Shown here piece by piece: positions 24,031 to 35,632 of a stretch of DNA of 64,000 nucleotides. The DNA lies in contig NC_057925.1 in NCBI RefSeq assembly GCF_018873765.1, positions 61,764,970 to 61,828,969 of the forward strand, written 5' to 3'. A model generated the notes under the pieces. That model was not told the DNA's origin, did no database searches, and saw nothing but the letters and a program-made list of their open reading frames with translations. Source of the stretch: Telopea speciosissima (taxonomy: Eukaryota; Streptophyta; Magnoliopsida; Proteales; Proteaceae). Made by a program: the position numbers and the translations under genes. The stretch's first letter is position 1. Each line of letters begins with the position of its first letter.

Positions 24031-24065
24031 TGGTATAAGTTTGTGTTTTTTATATTTTTCTTTTA

Positions 24066-24195
24066 AGCTATGTTTGGAAGCCAAGAAAAGAAAAAATTCA
24101 AAAAAAATTTGAATTTAAGGAGAGAAATAGACACATAAATCATCATAGTTTTTATCTTATTAGATTATTTCTTTTCTTGGCTTCCAAACATAGCC
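24066..24195. mobile_element. Tourist-like (PIF/Harbinger) MITE, 130 bp
   Basis: Terminal inverted repeats of about 27 bp: GCTATGTTTGGAAGCCAAGA at the left and its complement TCTTGGCTTCCAAACATAGC at the right. TTA flanks both sides (24063..24065 and 24196..24198), the usual 3-bp target of this class. No coding content. Confidence 0.75.
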
Positions 24196-24391
24196 TTAAG
24201 GTAAAGAAGTTTTTGTGCCATGTGGCATTGTTTGGAAGTTTTCAAAACTTAGTGGATATATTTTTCATTAATGTCATCATGGCTTGAACATTTTGAGCCA
24301 TATCTTTACGATAGGATCTCAAATTTGCATGAATTTGGTCATTTCCCATCTATCCAACTGTCACAATTTGTCCGCATAGCAAAACAAGCAT

Positions 24392-24515
24392 AAGTGACCA
24401 AATAGTTACGGTTTCGAGTCAGGAAACAACCTCTAAGCAGGGTAGACTGCATACATTAAGACCCTTCTCAAACCCTGAAGTAGTTGGAGCCTCATGTATT
24501 GAATATATCTTTTTC
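24392..24515 (+). mobile_element. tRNA-derived SINE fragment
   Basis: GTGACCAAATAGTTACGGTT then TCGAGTCAGGAAACAACCTC, then GTAGACTGCATACATTAAGA, matches the SINE type seen on the other strand at 6278 and 27541. The first part of the tRNA-like head is missing. Confidence 0.6.
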
Positions 24516-25934
24516 TAATGGTTAGTTTTAGGTCCATTGACATAATAGCATTTTAATTCCACTGCAGTCCTAGAATTATGGCTGATTTTGACTGATTCTC
24601 TATCAATTCTGGCCCACTGAATTGCTCATCACAAAATACCGGCCTCGTCTGTAGCAATCAAGACCATGCCCATGGCACAATGTTTCGAGTTTCAACTAAA
24701 TTGAAATCAGAATTGACTGTACCTAATTTGGATCCCGATTCCAAGTTTAATAACCTTGGTTGAGCTTTAAACCGATCATTCATGAATCTGTTAGAACTCA
24801 GTATGAAACGTTCACTATACCTACTCCTGCAAGTCTGACATTTTAAATGTCCAAATGGAGCAAAGCTGTTTATGATCCATTTCCATGCACAGGTTAGATA
24901 GTACTGTTTGAGATGGGAAAAAATTGGTTGGAAAGACCTGGTCTGATTTGTGGTTGGATCGGCTGATCTGTTTGGTTCAGGTTTCAAAGTTGAAGCAAAT
25001 ATAGGAAGAAGAAATAAACCGTTGGATGCATTTAATTGTGATTTGAGAATGGAAATGTGTTACTTGGGAGTTGGGACAACATTTTCAAGCCTTAAAAATT
25101 GGTCCACTAGGGACATGAAACTTAAATGTAAGAACAATAATCGCCAACCCCTTATTAAAAGTTCCCAACTACATTTCTTCTTCCTCTACAAAAACAATCA
25201 AGCTATGCTTGAAGAAAAGGACAACCCCTAGCTTGTTCTTGAATGTTTCGTTTTAATTGCACCGTGATGGATCTCTTGTTTGGGATTAGGGTTTTTTATG
25301 GAGATTTTGTTGGTGATGACGAGTATTTTTCTACATATAGAGATTTGATGTTTATGTCTTGAGAACGATATTCAAAAGATCTCTATTCGCTCGGATTCGT
25401 AGTTGACCATAGATATATTAAAGATCGAGAGCAATGAATGATTCATGGACTATGCAACATTTGAAGATATAATGGTTATGAAATGAGAGATAGCCTAGCC
25501 GTGTTAGAGTTCCACAAGGAAGGTGAAAATAATAATCCCACAATATATGTGAGTAGCCCAATGTAAAGACTTATGATACCTCGATACTCTTTTTAAAGGC
25601 TAACTTTTAATGATGAGTTATACCCTATAAAGTCTCTAAAAAGTGTTATCAGAGCCAATGTTGTTATACGGCTAGTTTTTATGAATGAATTCTACAAGAT
25701 GTAGTTTCTCTAATTGCCTAGCTACTCCAGGTTGAGGCAAACACCATCACAATCTAAAAATCTGTCATGCCCATCAATGGGTGTCAATTAAATAGATCAA
25801 AGATAGGAGAACATGGTAAAAGAAAGTGGAAAATGCAAATAACCCATCATTCTTATATGAATCTAGAGCATTTTTTTTAGGATCGACTTGTATGTGAATT
25901 AGGCCATTAAGAATACTGGCGACTACAACACAAC
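24516..25934. other. Spacer without recognised gene
   Basis: No gene or classifiable repeat was recognised. Open frames here are short and lack family features. Confidence 0.4.
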
Positions 25935-25937
25935 TTA

Positions 25938-26058
25938 AGGCTGTGTTTGGTATGTATTCTAAATTGATTTCACATTCTTGGACGATAAAAATAATTATTC
26001 ATCTGAGAATGCAAAATCGACTTAGATTGCATTCCAAGAATGCATGACAAATGCTGCG
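25938..26058. mobile_element. Tourist-like MITE (GTTTGGTATGNATTC family)
   Basis: Left end GGCTGTGTTTGGTATGTATT; the right end, inverted, reads CGCAGCATTTGTCATGCATT, about 15 of 20 matching. TTA flanks both sides (25935..25937, 26059..26061). Related copies are at 28352..28835 and 55226..55367. Confidence 0.65.
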
Positions 26059-26489
26059 TTACTTAAAACAGAATGAAGCCAAACTCTCCATAATACTGAC
26101 CTATTCTCTGCTGTCCAATCTCAATCTCAAGTCTCAATTAAAGATATATAAAAGCTATTTTATTATTGAAGGTCAGACTAAACTAAAGTTGGATCAAATG
26201 CTCCCCTTCATACATTAATAGGATTTCACAACAACCAATAGAAACAGCCCTTACATGAAGTTAAGAACATTTAAGACGATAGGTGATCGCGGACCAACCC
26301 AAAGAACTCACGCGTTGCGACTTTAGACCATAGTTAATTAAAACGTGTTTTAAATAACCATTTCCTTTTTTTTTATGGTTTTCTAAATTGATCTCAATGA
26401 TACGATAAAAAATGGCCCAAAAAAAATGGCAAAAGTTTAAAACACCTTTGCCTTTTTTGAGTGAAAAAATGACATCTTTTAGAAAAATT

Positions 26490-26972
26490 TGATATAAAAA
26501 AATTAGCCAGCTGTGTAAAGACCTTTACTCTAGGCTCAAGAAAAAACCCAGTCTTTGGACTTCAAGTCATACCAAAGCTGTTCAAGATATTAAGAAATTA
26601 GTTAAAGAAATTCCTTGTTTAAAACTTGTAGATCCTGCACTTTTCAAGATAGTAGAAACTGATGCCTCTGAACTTGGATACGGAGGCATCCTTAAACAAG
26701 TCCAAGATAATAAAGAACAATTAGTCCAATTCGCTTCAGGAATCTGGAACCCAGCCCAACAAAATTGTAGTACCATTAAAAAAGAAATCCTTTCAGTAGT
26801 TCTTTGCATCCAAAAGTTTCAAAGTGATTTATTAAACAAAAAATTTTTGGTAAGAGTTGATTGCAGTGCCGCAAAACAAGTTTTAAAAAATGATGTTCAA
26901 AATATTATTTCAAAACAGATTTTTGCAAGATGGCAAGCTCTTTTATCGAGTTTTGATCTTTTACTAAAATAA
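26490..26972 (+). pseudogene. Endogenous caulimovirid (pararetrovirus) polymerase fragment: end of RT and RNase H
   Basis: One frame stays open for about 160 codons and ends at TAA 26970..26972. It carries the RNase H metal-site motif TDAS with YGG a few residues later, a KKEIL helix motif, and a VDC…AAK block. This set and spacing are typical of caulimovirid polymerases rather than of Ty1- or LINE-type enzymes. The reverse transcriptase catalytic part, capsid and movement protein regions are absent. The similarity ends near 26955, where the sequence passes directly into the protease fragment on the opposite strand. It is a defective fossil with no start codon in place. A Ty3-like source is the main alternative. 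Confidence 0.75.
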
Positions 26973-27180
26973 ACACCTGTTTTAAATAAACTCCTTGGTT
27001 GCAGATGTGAACATCTGACAATTTATAATTAACATTAAGTCTTGACCCATTTGCCCCTGTTAACTTCTGGGTCGTCTTTTCAAAATACTGGGTTGGGACT
27101 AACCCTTCTTGTATGCAATTCATTTGAGCCCCTGAGTCAACCAGGGCTATGGTACTGATCTTGTGGGTTGATGATATGAC
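26960..27180 (-). pseudogene. Endogenous caulimovirid aspartic protease fragment, inverted relative to the RNase H piece
   Basis: On the minus strand a frame of about 70 codons reads through LVDSGA, the aspartic protease active-site motif (D-S/T-G-A), followed by NCIQEG, ANGS and a beta-rich tail. In caulimovirids the protease lies upstream of RT and RNase H on the same strand. Here it is on the opposite strand and abuts the RNase H piece, so the copy is rearranged. It ends at a (TA)n run at about 27187–27204. It is non-functional. Confidence 0.7.
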
Positions 27181-27186
27181 AATAAT

Positions 27187-27204
27187 TATATATATATATA
27201 TATA
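27187..27204. repeat. (TA)n microsatellite
   Basis: A pure TA run of about nine units borders the protease fragment. Confidence 0.8.
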
Positions 27205-27540
27205 AAACCTTATGGCTTCACATCAAATATTAATATGGTTTTTTTAATAAGAGATAATTAAGTTGGTCCCACAATTATTGTGTATATCATTTTTTGGGTT
27301 TAATATTCTTCAAATTTTGGTTTAATATCTTTCAAATCTGAAGGTTTAAAACCTGTACCATCCAATTTATTCAAAAAATTTTACTATCACGTTCGAATTT
27401 TGAACAGTTGTAAATATACTGGTACCAAACAAAGTTTTTTTTTGGGTGTTGTTTCCATTTTTACTAACTATGCTCTAAATTGATACTAAGTTTTCTAAGA
27501 AAGAGCATCTAGTGTACTACGAGTTTCTCTCCTGCTACTG

Positions 27541-27660
27541 TAGGTCTGGGAGGGGCAAATGTATACAGCCTTACCTATTTCGTGGAGAGACTGTTTCCAT
27601 TTCAAACCTATAACCTGATGGTTGCAATAGCACAACTTAACTGTTGCGCCAATGCTCGCA
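27541..27660 (-). mobile_element. tRNA-derived SINE, nearly complete head
   Basis: On the minus strand: GCGCAACAGTTAAGTTGTGC (A-box region), then ATAGGTTTGAAAT (decayed B-box), then GAAACAGTCTCTCC, then GTAAGGCTGTATACATTTGC and CCTCCC. This is the best preserved head among the SINE copies in the window. It is not a tRNA gene, because the acceptor stem and the rest of the cloverleaf are missing. Confidence 0.75.
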
Positions 27661-27723
27661 ACAAACACAATTATTTCAACACCACCACCAAGGCCCCACA
27701 ATTCTATTTTTCATCTCCCTCCA

Positions 27724-27735
27724 TATTTATATAAT
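27724..27735 (+). promoter_or_regulatory. TATA box of the lipid-transfer-like gene
   Basis: TATTTATATAAT lies about 65–75 bp before the ATG at 27800, which leaves a leader of roughly 40 nt. Confidence 0.5.
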
Positions 27736-27799
27736 CTGAAGGCAAAGCATAAAGGAGGAAGCATATCTCTGTTTCTCTCTCTTGCTCTGTGTTTCAAAC

Positions 27800-29076
27800 A
27801 TGGTGATGGGCTCAAACTATGCAACTGTAGGACTCTCATATCTGTTATTGTTGATGATGGCAATTTGTGTTGAGTCAGACACGGCCAAAGACAGAGAAGA
27901 GTGTGCAAATCAATTGCTGGGTTTGGCTACTTGTCTACCTTATGTGGGTGGAACAGCAAAGTCACCCACTCTAGACTGTTGCACTGGTCTGAAGCAAGTC
28001 CTAGATAAGAGCAAGAAGTGTCTCTGTGTCCTTGTTAGAGACCGGAACGATCCATCACTTGGTGTCAAGATCAATGCCACCCTTGCTATGAGCCTCCCTG
28101 ATACTTGCCATGCCTCAGCTAATGTTTCCATGTGCCCTGGTATGATTTCAACTTTCTTCTAATCAGTAATTTTTACTTAGTTGTTATTGTTGTTGATTTC
28201 CCTTTCTCTGTATCCCTAATATGAACAAGTCATTGGTTTCCAGAACTTCTGCAGTTGCCTCCAAACTCTCCAGATGCTAAAGTTTTTGATCAGTTTGCAA
28301 ACAGAAATAAAGGGAGTAGCACAGTTGCCAGTGGTAATTAATGTAGTTTTAGGCTGTATTTGGTATGCATTCTCAAAATAGATTATGGGCACTATTTTAA
28401 AAATCGGAATTGGTTGATTCGGATCAGAATCGGCTGTGAACGATCCTGATTCTGGACATTCCAGAGCAGTTGATTCTATGGTGTTTTTGGGACCGGATCG
28501 GCTTAGTTGCGAGCTCAAAACTTGAAAACAGCTTCTCTTGCAAAGTAGGGGGTAAGACTATGTACATTTGCCCCTCCTACAGTCGCTGGAGTCTCGTTCA
28601 CTGTGACGTTCTTTTTTTATCACTGGATTTCAGATCATACTGGCTGATTCTAAGGTTTTTAGGATTGATTCTGATCTAGATTGGATCAGAACATCAGTCA
28701 GGAACTGATTCAATCCTGATTTCAAGTTTAAAATATTTGATTCGGGATCTAGAATGCATTCCAAAAAAACAAAAAATGATTTTTAATATGTTCTAGACTC
28801 AGAATTTATTCCGGGAATACATACCAAACACAATAATAGTTTCAATTTCTTTTGCCAGTTTCTGGAGCCTCTTATAAATTTTCCAAGCTTTTTTGATGTG
28901 GGTATTTAATATTTGTGGTTTCAGAGACAGGGAATCCCAGCAGTTCCAACAGTGCCTCTGCACAAGAAAAGAGTGATGGTGGGAGGGGAGAGAGGAGAAT
29001 GTTAGTGGAGATGGTCAGTGGAGTTTGGTTGTGTTTGGGTTTGGCATTGTTCTTTATTATTGATGTTTGGAAATAG
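27800..29076 (+). CDS. GPI-anchored non-specific lipid-transfer-like protein (LTPG type)
   Basis: Exons 27800..28139, 28244..28333 and 28925..29076 (all GT–AG, 582 nt) encode 193 residues. Residues 1–25 form a signal peptide. The eight-cysteine motif is complete: C35, C45, C60C61, C74-x-C76, C103, C112. A Ser/Asn-rich linker follows, then a hydrophobic C-terminus (VWLCLGLALFFIIDVW), which points to a GPI anchor and a place on the outer plasma membrane or wall. The family carries lipids for cuticle or wall assembly. The C-tail ends in K, slightly unusual after a GPI signal. Starts at 27782 or 27806 in the same frame are possible; 27800 is preferred because it opens the signal peptide directly. 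Intron 2 holds the nested repeats at 28352..28835. Confidence 0.88.
28352..28835. mobile_element. Tourist-like MITE in LTPG intron 2, itself interrupted
   Basis: The left end GGCTGTATTTGGTATGCATT and the right end, inverted, TTGTGTTTGGTATGTATTCC belong to the family at 25938 and 55226, but the copy is about 484 bp instead of 120–140. The extra DNA (about 28385–28745) is a TGATTCTGATC-rich repeat like that at 43915–44130, which in turn contains the SINE piece at 28515. Confidence 0.65.
28515..28605 (+). mobile_element. SINE fragment nested inside the intron MITE
   Basis: GAAAACAGCTTCTC followed by GGGGTAAGACTATGTACATT and TGCCCCTCC matches the SINE body seen at 27541 (inverse strand). The tRNA-like head is missing. 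Confidence 0.55.
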
Positions 29077-29856
29077 AAAGGCTACAATGCAAGATGGGAA
29101 TAATAGCTATGGTGTGATCTCTTTCTCTGCATGTTAGATTTCAATGAACCCAGATGGGAATAATAGGGAACCACTTGTGTTCAAAGATCAGAATCTGTTA
29201 TTTACCACAAGATAGTCAATTCTATCTGCCTAAGGCTGAGAATTGTTTCCCTTTTCTAATCCATGTACTTGTGTTCAGCTTCACATATATATATTTTTTT
29301 TGCATTGGTATTGATTTTATCAGATTGAGGCTCTTCTAGTATGTAATTATTTTTATAATCTGTAATTCCCTCCATTCCCTTTTTTTTTTTTTTTTTTTTG
29401 GTTGAAAGGTAAGCCATGAAGACTCACAAGAAGAAATAATGTATATGGATACACAACAAAGATCTGCCTCAGATGTAAAAATACTAGAACAAACCTAGCG
29501 AGAATTAACCACCTTTGGCATTGCCATCAATAGTTAATCTTAATAAGTCTTGAACAAAATCTATGTCAAGGTCTAGACATAGATTTTGATCTTTCGATAA
29601 CAATGAGAAATCTTCCAAGAACAAGACTGAAGACAAAATTTAAGATTCCACCACTACGGAATAAATTTTCAAGGAAAAGTTTGTGATTTTCCGAAATCAA
29701 GGCTGAAGAATCAGTTTCATCCCATAATTTATCAAATCTTCTTTTACATCCTAACAGAGAGCTTAAGAAGCATGGAATTGTTAATGTCCCTCAATTTCTT
29801 CATTCCCAAACTCCTTCATGAATTCACTGTAAACTTTTGTAAATTTAAAAAGGGAA
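29077..29856. other. 3' UTR of LTPG gene and spacer
   Basis: The 3' UTR probably ends within the first 250 bp. A T run of 19 lies at about 29381–29399, which may be the reversed poly(A) of a minus-strand retroelement fragment. The sequence after it shows no recognisable coding domain. Confidence 0.4.
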
Positions 29857-29990
29857 ATTGTTCTCTGCACCGGACTGCGCCCACACACATGGGGTGGGCG
29901 AAATGACCAGCCTGGCTCCCTTGAATGACCCAAATGGCTACCCTGTCCCACCCCATGTGTCTAGGCGCAGCCTGCACCCTGTGCACCCAC
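29857..29990. repeat. Hairpin MITE (CTCTGTGC-ended family)
   Basis: GACTGCGCCCACACACATGG at the left and CCATGTGTCTAGGCGCAG at the right are inverted partners. The outer ends TTCTCTGCACCG and TGCACCCTGTGCACC are weaker. Same family as 10919..11048. Confidence 0.65.
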
Positions 29991-30811
29991 AGGTAGATAA
30001 CATCGCACCATTTAAAAATATCCAAATCTCCATGTTAGATAAAAATCATTATCCAAGACCTCTTTAATTGATACAAATGGCATAGAAAACATGGATGGAC
30101 TTTGAAGAAACAACAGATTTCAGCTATGGTTAGACACTTCTATTTCAAACTTGTTAATTTTTTCTTGATTTTAACTAACCCTATATTATAAACTTGACAG
30201 ATTTGACATCTTAGTTGGCTTTAAGTGGAGATATCCAATATGAACTTGTGAGGTAAAAAAGGTACAGTTCAGTGTTAGCCACACATTATGGTAATTGGCA
30301 AGCAATGGGTTGGCATAATTCCCAGTACAAAGCCATGGTTGTAGTTGTACTAGAAAATTCTCATTAATCACATTAATGGTTACTATGTTGGAGTTCCTGC
30401 AATTCTGCACTGTGCCACCTGCAAATTAAACAACTCATGAAAGATGTGTCTTTATCCAACTCAAAAGGACCCAACACATACATTTAAGACCAAAACTACC
30501 AGAACGGCAGAACACTTAAATGTTGAACAAATTTCAGCTCGAATCCAACCGGCCAAACCCTTTATCGAGCTGGATTTGTCTGGGTTTTTATGAAACTGAT
30601 AAAAATCAAAATCATTATAAAATTTATTTTATTTTGCATCCAAATCTCCCTGTTTTTTTCAATGGAGATTTAACATGATTGTCACTAACTCCAAATTATT
30701 TCTAATTTGATTAATAAAATTTAATCTATTTTGCATCGTAAAATAGAAATTACATCTGAAAATTTAATTACTAAATATAGTAATATTTTAAATAGTTTAT
30801 ATAGACAATAA

Positions 30812-30915
30812 AAGGGCATACCCAGTGCACAAGGCTCCCACCACTGCAGGGTCTGGGGAGGGTCATAATGTACGCTGTCTTACCCCTGCTTTCGTAGAGA
30901 GGCTGTTTCCCGACA
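30812..30915 (-). mobile_element. tRNA-derived SINE, 3' part
   Basis: On the minus strand: GGAAACAGCCTCTC, GTAAGACAGCGTACATTATG, CCTCCCCAGACCC, then the terminal GTGCACTGGGTATGCCCTTT. The 3' end is complete here, whereas the tRNA-like head is lost. Confidence 0.7.
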
Positions 30916-32211
30916 ATAAATACAAAAATTTCCTTATTTTTTATCAACCAATATCACTTCCCTTCCCTTCTCTTCCCTTTTACTTGCTACCAAAAAGAAG
31001 AGATTGGACTTTGGACTGGAGAGTGGTCTTCATAATCTCCCTTCTTATCAAGGCAAAAACAAGGTAGAATTTGTTTTAAAAAAAAATCCTTTGAGTTTTA
31101 CACAAATTTTCCATGTTTTGTTAACAGATTAATTGAGGGTGCAACCTTTCTTTTCTTTCCTTTGTGGTAAACCAACAGTTGGAATAAACAGTCTACTTCT
31201 GCACCAATATTAAAAATCTGTTTGGATAGAAGTTGAGTTATTTTCCTTTTTGGCTACCAAAGGTAAAGTGAAGTTAAGAAAGATTCAGTACTCTCCCCTA
31301 TTTACGAATGTCTGAAACTACCCTCAAACTCAAAACCCTAGGTCTAGCTGATCACCATGGTCATGCTAACCAGCCATCCCTCGCCCATAAACTTAAATGA
31401 AATGAGGTGAAAAAAAGTGAGTGAAATAGGCAAAAAAATTTGAGTCATGATGTAATATAAAATTGGATCAAGTTTTCCTTTAGCCACAGTGAATGGAAAT
31501 CCATTCATTGAGGTTGAGGCAGGTTCAGATGCACGTGGGGGGTATTGGAAAGCTATAAAATAGGGGTTTGTGAACCCTAGGATGGTGACTGAATGTTCAC
31601 CGGATGGTGGAGGAAAACTTTGTGCTGCAAATTTTGTGGACATGTGTTTTTCTTTAGGTAATATTTTACCTAAATGACCTCTTTTTTTTTTTTTTTTTCA
31701 TTTTCTGCTGAAAACTAATGAAACTTTTTCCCTTAGTCAGGAGCAAAATATAAACTGATTTCCAAAGATACAGAATTTGATTAAGAATGCTCTATCTTCT
31801 TTCTTTTCACCATCCCCCCCCCCTCCCCCCTCCACACACACACACACACAAACTGTGTAAGTTGGGGAAAAAATTAAAACAATCCAAAATTGATTTAACA
31901 GAGTAATTCTCTTGGGCACAAAAGATGACAGAAGAATGCGGCAAAATGAATAACAAAAGGACTTGCAATATTAAAAAACAAAAAGTGAAGTTGTGAAGCA
32001 CATTTAAGAGATCTCAAAGATGTTCTTGGGGTGTAATATACAAGGGAAGAATGCTCATACATCTGATAGCCATAACTTTCAGAGACCAACAGAGGAACTG
32101 ACATATGAAAGGAAACTTTTAAGTGGGATAATAAGAACATTCTAGTGAGTCCTCATCTGGTGAATTATTCTTTCACCAGAATTTTTTTCTTTTCATAAAC
32201 ACCATCAAACA
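30916..32211. other. Spacer and 3' UTR of UFD1
   Basis: Contains a T run at about 31680–31699 and a mixed C7/(CA)n tract at about 31813–31850. The UFD1 3' UTR (minus strand) occupies the right end. No other gene is recognised. Confidence 0.45.
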
Positions 32212-35200
32212 TCAGTCTCTCAATGAATATTTCTTCCCAGTGAATGCTTGGAACTTCTGTTCTTCCTTCTTCTCAGGCTCCTGCTTGGTATTATTTGGGA
32301 TGACCTACAGACAAAAGAAAATGAACGATTCAAGTTCAATTCCTGCATTAACTAGATCTAACATTGGGCCACTATTTATTTAGCCATTAGAAGAATATTA
32401 CCTTTGGCATTTCATTGGAAGCCTGCCTCACATTTGAACCAAAAAGAAGTTTTCCCGAGTGACGACGTGATGGATTGCTTGATGAGCTGGAGCCATTTGT
32501 TCCATTAGCAAACTCTGGTCGGTGTTCCTTTAGAACAGACGAGGAAACTGATACAAGTGATTCGGGCAATGGCTTCCCATCTAAACGTCTAGCTGCCCCG
32601 GTGAATGGGCTGAATTTGGCATCTTCCTTTGCTGGCTCCTCTTGACCTGGAAGTATGAGATTCAAATATGTATTAAAATGTGAAAGGAATCATCCTCAAT
32701 CCTACTATTGAAGAAACTAAATAGAAATGAATCTCAAGTTGATTGCTTTACTTGGAAGATGGGATGCTGCAGGTTTTTCAGGCTCCTTATAATCAAGAGG
32801 AGGAGCAAAGTCAACCTCACAATCTGTCTCAATAATACTTATCGCTGAGGTGGGCTTAGTTTCTATAATATCTATGTAAAATTTCTTATCGTTATAGGGC
32901 ATCATGATAGTGTCACCGGTGGTCAAACAAGTGAAGTTCCTTAATGTTGTCTCCAAGCTGAAAGAAAACAAACAGTGAAAATGATCATACTCAATATAAA
33001 CGAGGAAAATTTAGTGCAATTTTTTAGAGGAGAAACAAAGAGGAAAAGAAGCACCAAAACAAGACACTAACATTGCTTTTGGGTTAGAAATATCCAAAAA
33101 GTCCTTCGTGTGAGGCTGTAGCTTCACATATTTTCCCTTCAAAAGAGAGGTGTTTTTTACTTGCACAATGTCACCCTCTTGTAGTAGCAAGTTCTCCATC
33201 ATCTATTGCCATACAATTATACAATAACAGGAAAGTAAACAGAAATTTTTATCAAATGAAACTGAACTGCAGTACAGATTCTTTGAAAAGCATACCCAGT
33301 ATGGCAAGAAGATGACACCCTCCTCAGCAATAAACTCTAGGACACCACAATGTGAAACTCGTTTGGTATCAAGATTACTGAGTTCAAATAGCATTGGGTA
33401 ATCAATATGCATAGAGGCTGCAGATCAGAATTTGAATTATGAGATTAAACCATGATTGGTAAGAGAAGTCTCCCCTCAAATGCATTAAAAGGAAGGGAAA
33501 ACAGAAGGCTAATTAAAACAAGAACTTCCCATACCCAGACGCGTAAGAGCTGAAGGTGGCATTATAACTGTAAACAAGAGGTTGGTAAAACAGAACAAGT
33601 TGGTGAAATTCTGGACTAGAAGCTAGTCAAGTCTGAAAAAATGGTAGAATATTAGGATTTAGTTAAGAAGATAAGCTTACTTTTATCACCCTTTTCTAGA
33701 TGTTCCTGCAAGATAAAAAGTAACTTATTTTAGTACAGAAACAAAGAGGAAGATACAGTTGGATATATAATTAAGTGCAGTGTCCAATTCAATTTGCTCT
33801 AATCTTGGGAGTCTTATAGTGCAAGGTATCCAGGTGCTTTTTGCAGAGAGGGTTCTGATTATGGTTGAAGGTGCTTACAGCCATTTGAACGTTTAGCCGG
33901 TATAGGTATCCTTATATGCTTGACTACCAATGCGTTTCAAGCCATAATAGCATCTTTGAGGGTTCTTGAAAGACCACAGTTTTGCACTTTAGAAAAATGA
34001 TATCTTCGAAAGACATAATTTCTTATACAGTTATACTTATCAAATCCAAGAATTATCTGATTCATGTTCAGCTAGGCTTTCTTTGGAAAGTTGTAGATGA
34101 AACTAGCACCCATTCTAGGATTATGCTTATATATTTAATATTACTATAGGATTAACTTTAGATGTCAAGTTAGATTCCAACAATGACGAGCAATTCCTCT
34201 GCTACATTAGAGTTGAATTCCATGAATTTAAGCCAAGGTTGGAACTCTATGAATCATGGCAATTGGATCTAGGAGATTAAAGCAGGTAATCACCTCCACC
34301 TGATCCAGCATATAACTTGAACAACTTCTAGCAGTTTGGATTCTTAATGATCCCAAATAGCACCTTAATGTAGCCTAATTTTCATGTTCGCCATTTGAAT
34401 TTCTAGCCATGGCCTGCTTAGCCACAATAGAGAAGTTACTTAAGTGGGTCTAACTCATATGGCAATGGACATAGTTCACTTTCTAAAGATGTAGAAGAAA
34501 CATGTTACAGAGTAGCATATTACAGGAATAGTAATCATACCTTGTTCATAAAAGATACAGGGTAGCAATGGTACAACTGTTGAAACGATGAACCATGATA
34601 ATAATCATCATACTCCTCGCCGTACTGAGATCATGAACAACAATGTCATACATAAGTGCAACTAGAGGAAAAACTATCTCCACACAAGATACATTAGAAA
34701 GTGAGGGGAACCAATTCATAAGATAGTAATGTGCAATATCTGAGACTCTTTAGCTATTCCCGAATAGCATGGGGAGTTTGCTGGGAAAATTACTGACACC
34801 ATCTTTCAAGCATGATCATATAGAATGAAAAAATCAACAATTTCATGCAATGCATTAAGTTCCCAAGACAGAGCACACGACATAAAAGCATCCTCTCCTC
34901 TCCTTGCCATCTGATTTGGCAAACCATACCCATTCAAATTAGCTCCAAAGTTGAACTCAATAGAGGTCATATTGGTTTGAAAGTGGCCAACAGGGAAAGA
35001 TGATTAACTTTTTGGGGAGAAAGAAAGTAGATTGAATCATGCAGCTTAGTTGGGTTGGAGGGTCAGTAAATATTACATCTTAATGATGTGGTTTCAATCA
35101 ATTACATGGGCTAGACAGACCTGGTTTTCTAGCTGAATAAAGTTGTTCATCAAGTAACAAGATCAAAAAACCCGAACAAATTCAAAGAGAATCGCCAATC

Positions 35201-35298
35201 CAGTTCAATTTATATTACCTAGTCTTGTAGAAAAGTAGAATAACAAACAGTAACACTGAAAGGCAAAAAGAGAAGCAATATGGGTAACAAACCTCCAT
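32212..35298 (-). CDS. UFD1: Ubiquitin fusion degradation protein UFD1
   Basis: Nine coding exons, in gene order: 35293..35298, 34541..34624, 33681..33705, 33535..33567, 33296..33417, 33072..33202, 32752..32957, 32402..32646, 32212..32304. The sum is 945 nt, 314 aa, in frame throughout with GT–AG borders. UFD1 pairs with NPL4 as ubiquitin-binding adaptor of the CDC48 ATPase and helps pull ubiquitinated proteins from complexes and the ER. Seen: [92 protein letters not shown] and [18 protein letters not shown], the Ufd1 double-barrel domain; then a Ser-rich linker and a short lysine-rich end. The first coding exon is only ATG GAG, and exons of 25 and 33 nt occur. A further 5' UTR intron is likely (acceptor near 35359, donor near 35511). 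Confidence 0.95.
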
Positions 35299-35623
35299 TA
35301 TGACTGATTTGAAGAATCGCAGTCACCAAAAGATCAATAACAATCCTCTCGAACTCCTAAGAAGATACAGTAACAACAAAACAATGGATTAAACATAATC
35401 CTTTATCAGAAAAAGGAATAGAGCACACACAGACAGAGAGAGAAACTCAAGCAGAGCGTGTCATAAGAAACGAGAAGGAAGGTATAATCATCCGATATAA
35501 GCAGAAGCTTACCACTTTAATCTGGAAACTCAGCTCGAAACCTCTGGTGTGGTCTCTGAGATTCTTGAAGAGGAAGAAAGCAATAAATACTAAATAGTAT
35601 GAAGGAGGACTCTTTAAGTTCTA

Positions 35624-35632
35624 ATTTATATA
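35624..35632 (-). promoter_or_regulatory. TATA and CCAAT-type elements of UFD1
   Basis: On the minus strand GATTGG is followed at once by TATATAAAT, about 330 bp before the ATG. This fits a transcript start near 35595 and a leader with one intron. Confidence 0.5.

Noticed and set aside
26905-27123. A minus-strand frame of 72 codons as an independent gene
   Set aside because: It starts mid-domain in the caulimovirid protease and runs on into the antisense of the RNase H piece, so its end is not real protein.
27541-27660. Possible tRNA gene because of A- and B-box-like sequence
   Set aside because: No acceptor stem or anticodon arm can be drawn; the downstream body matches the SINE copies elsewhere in the window.
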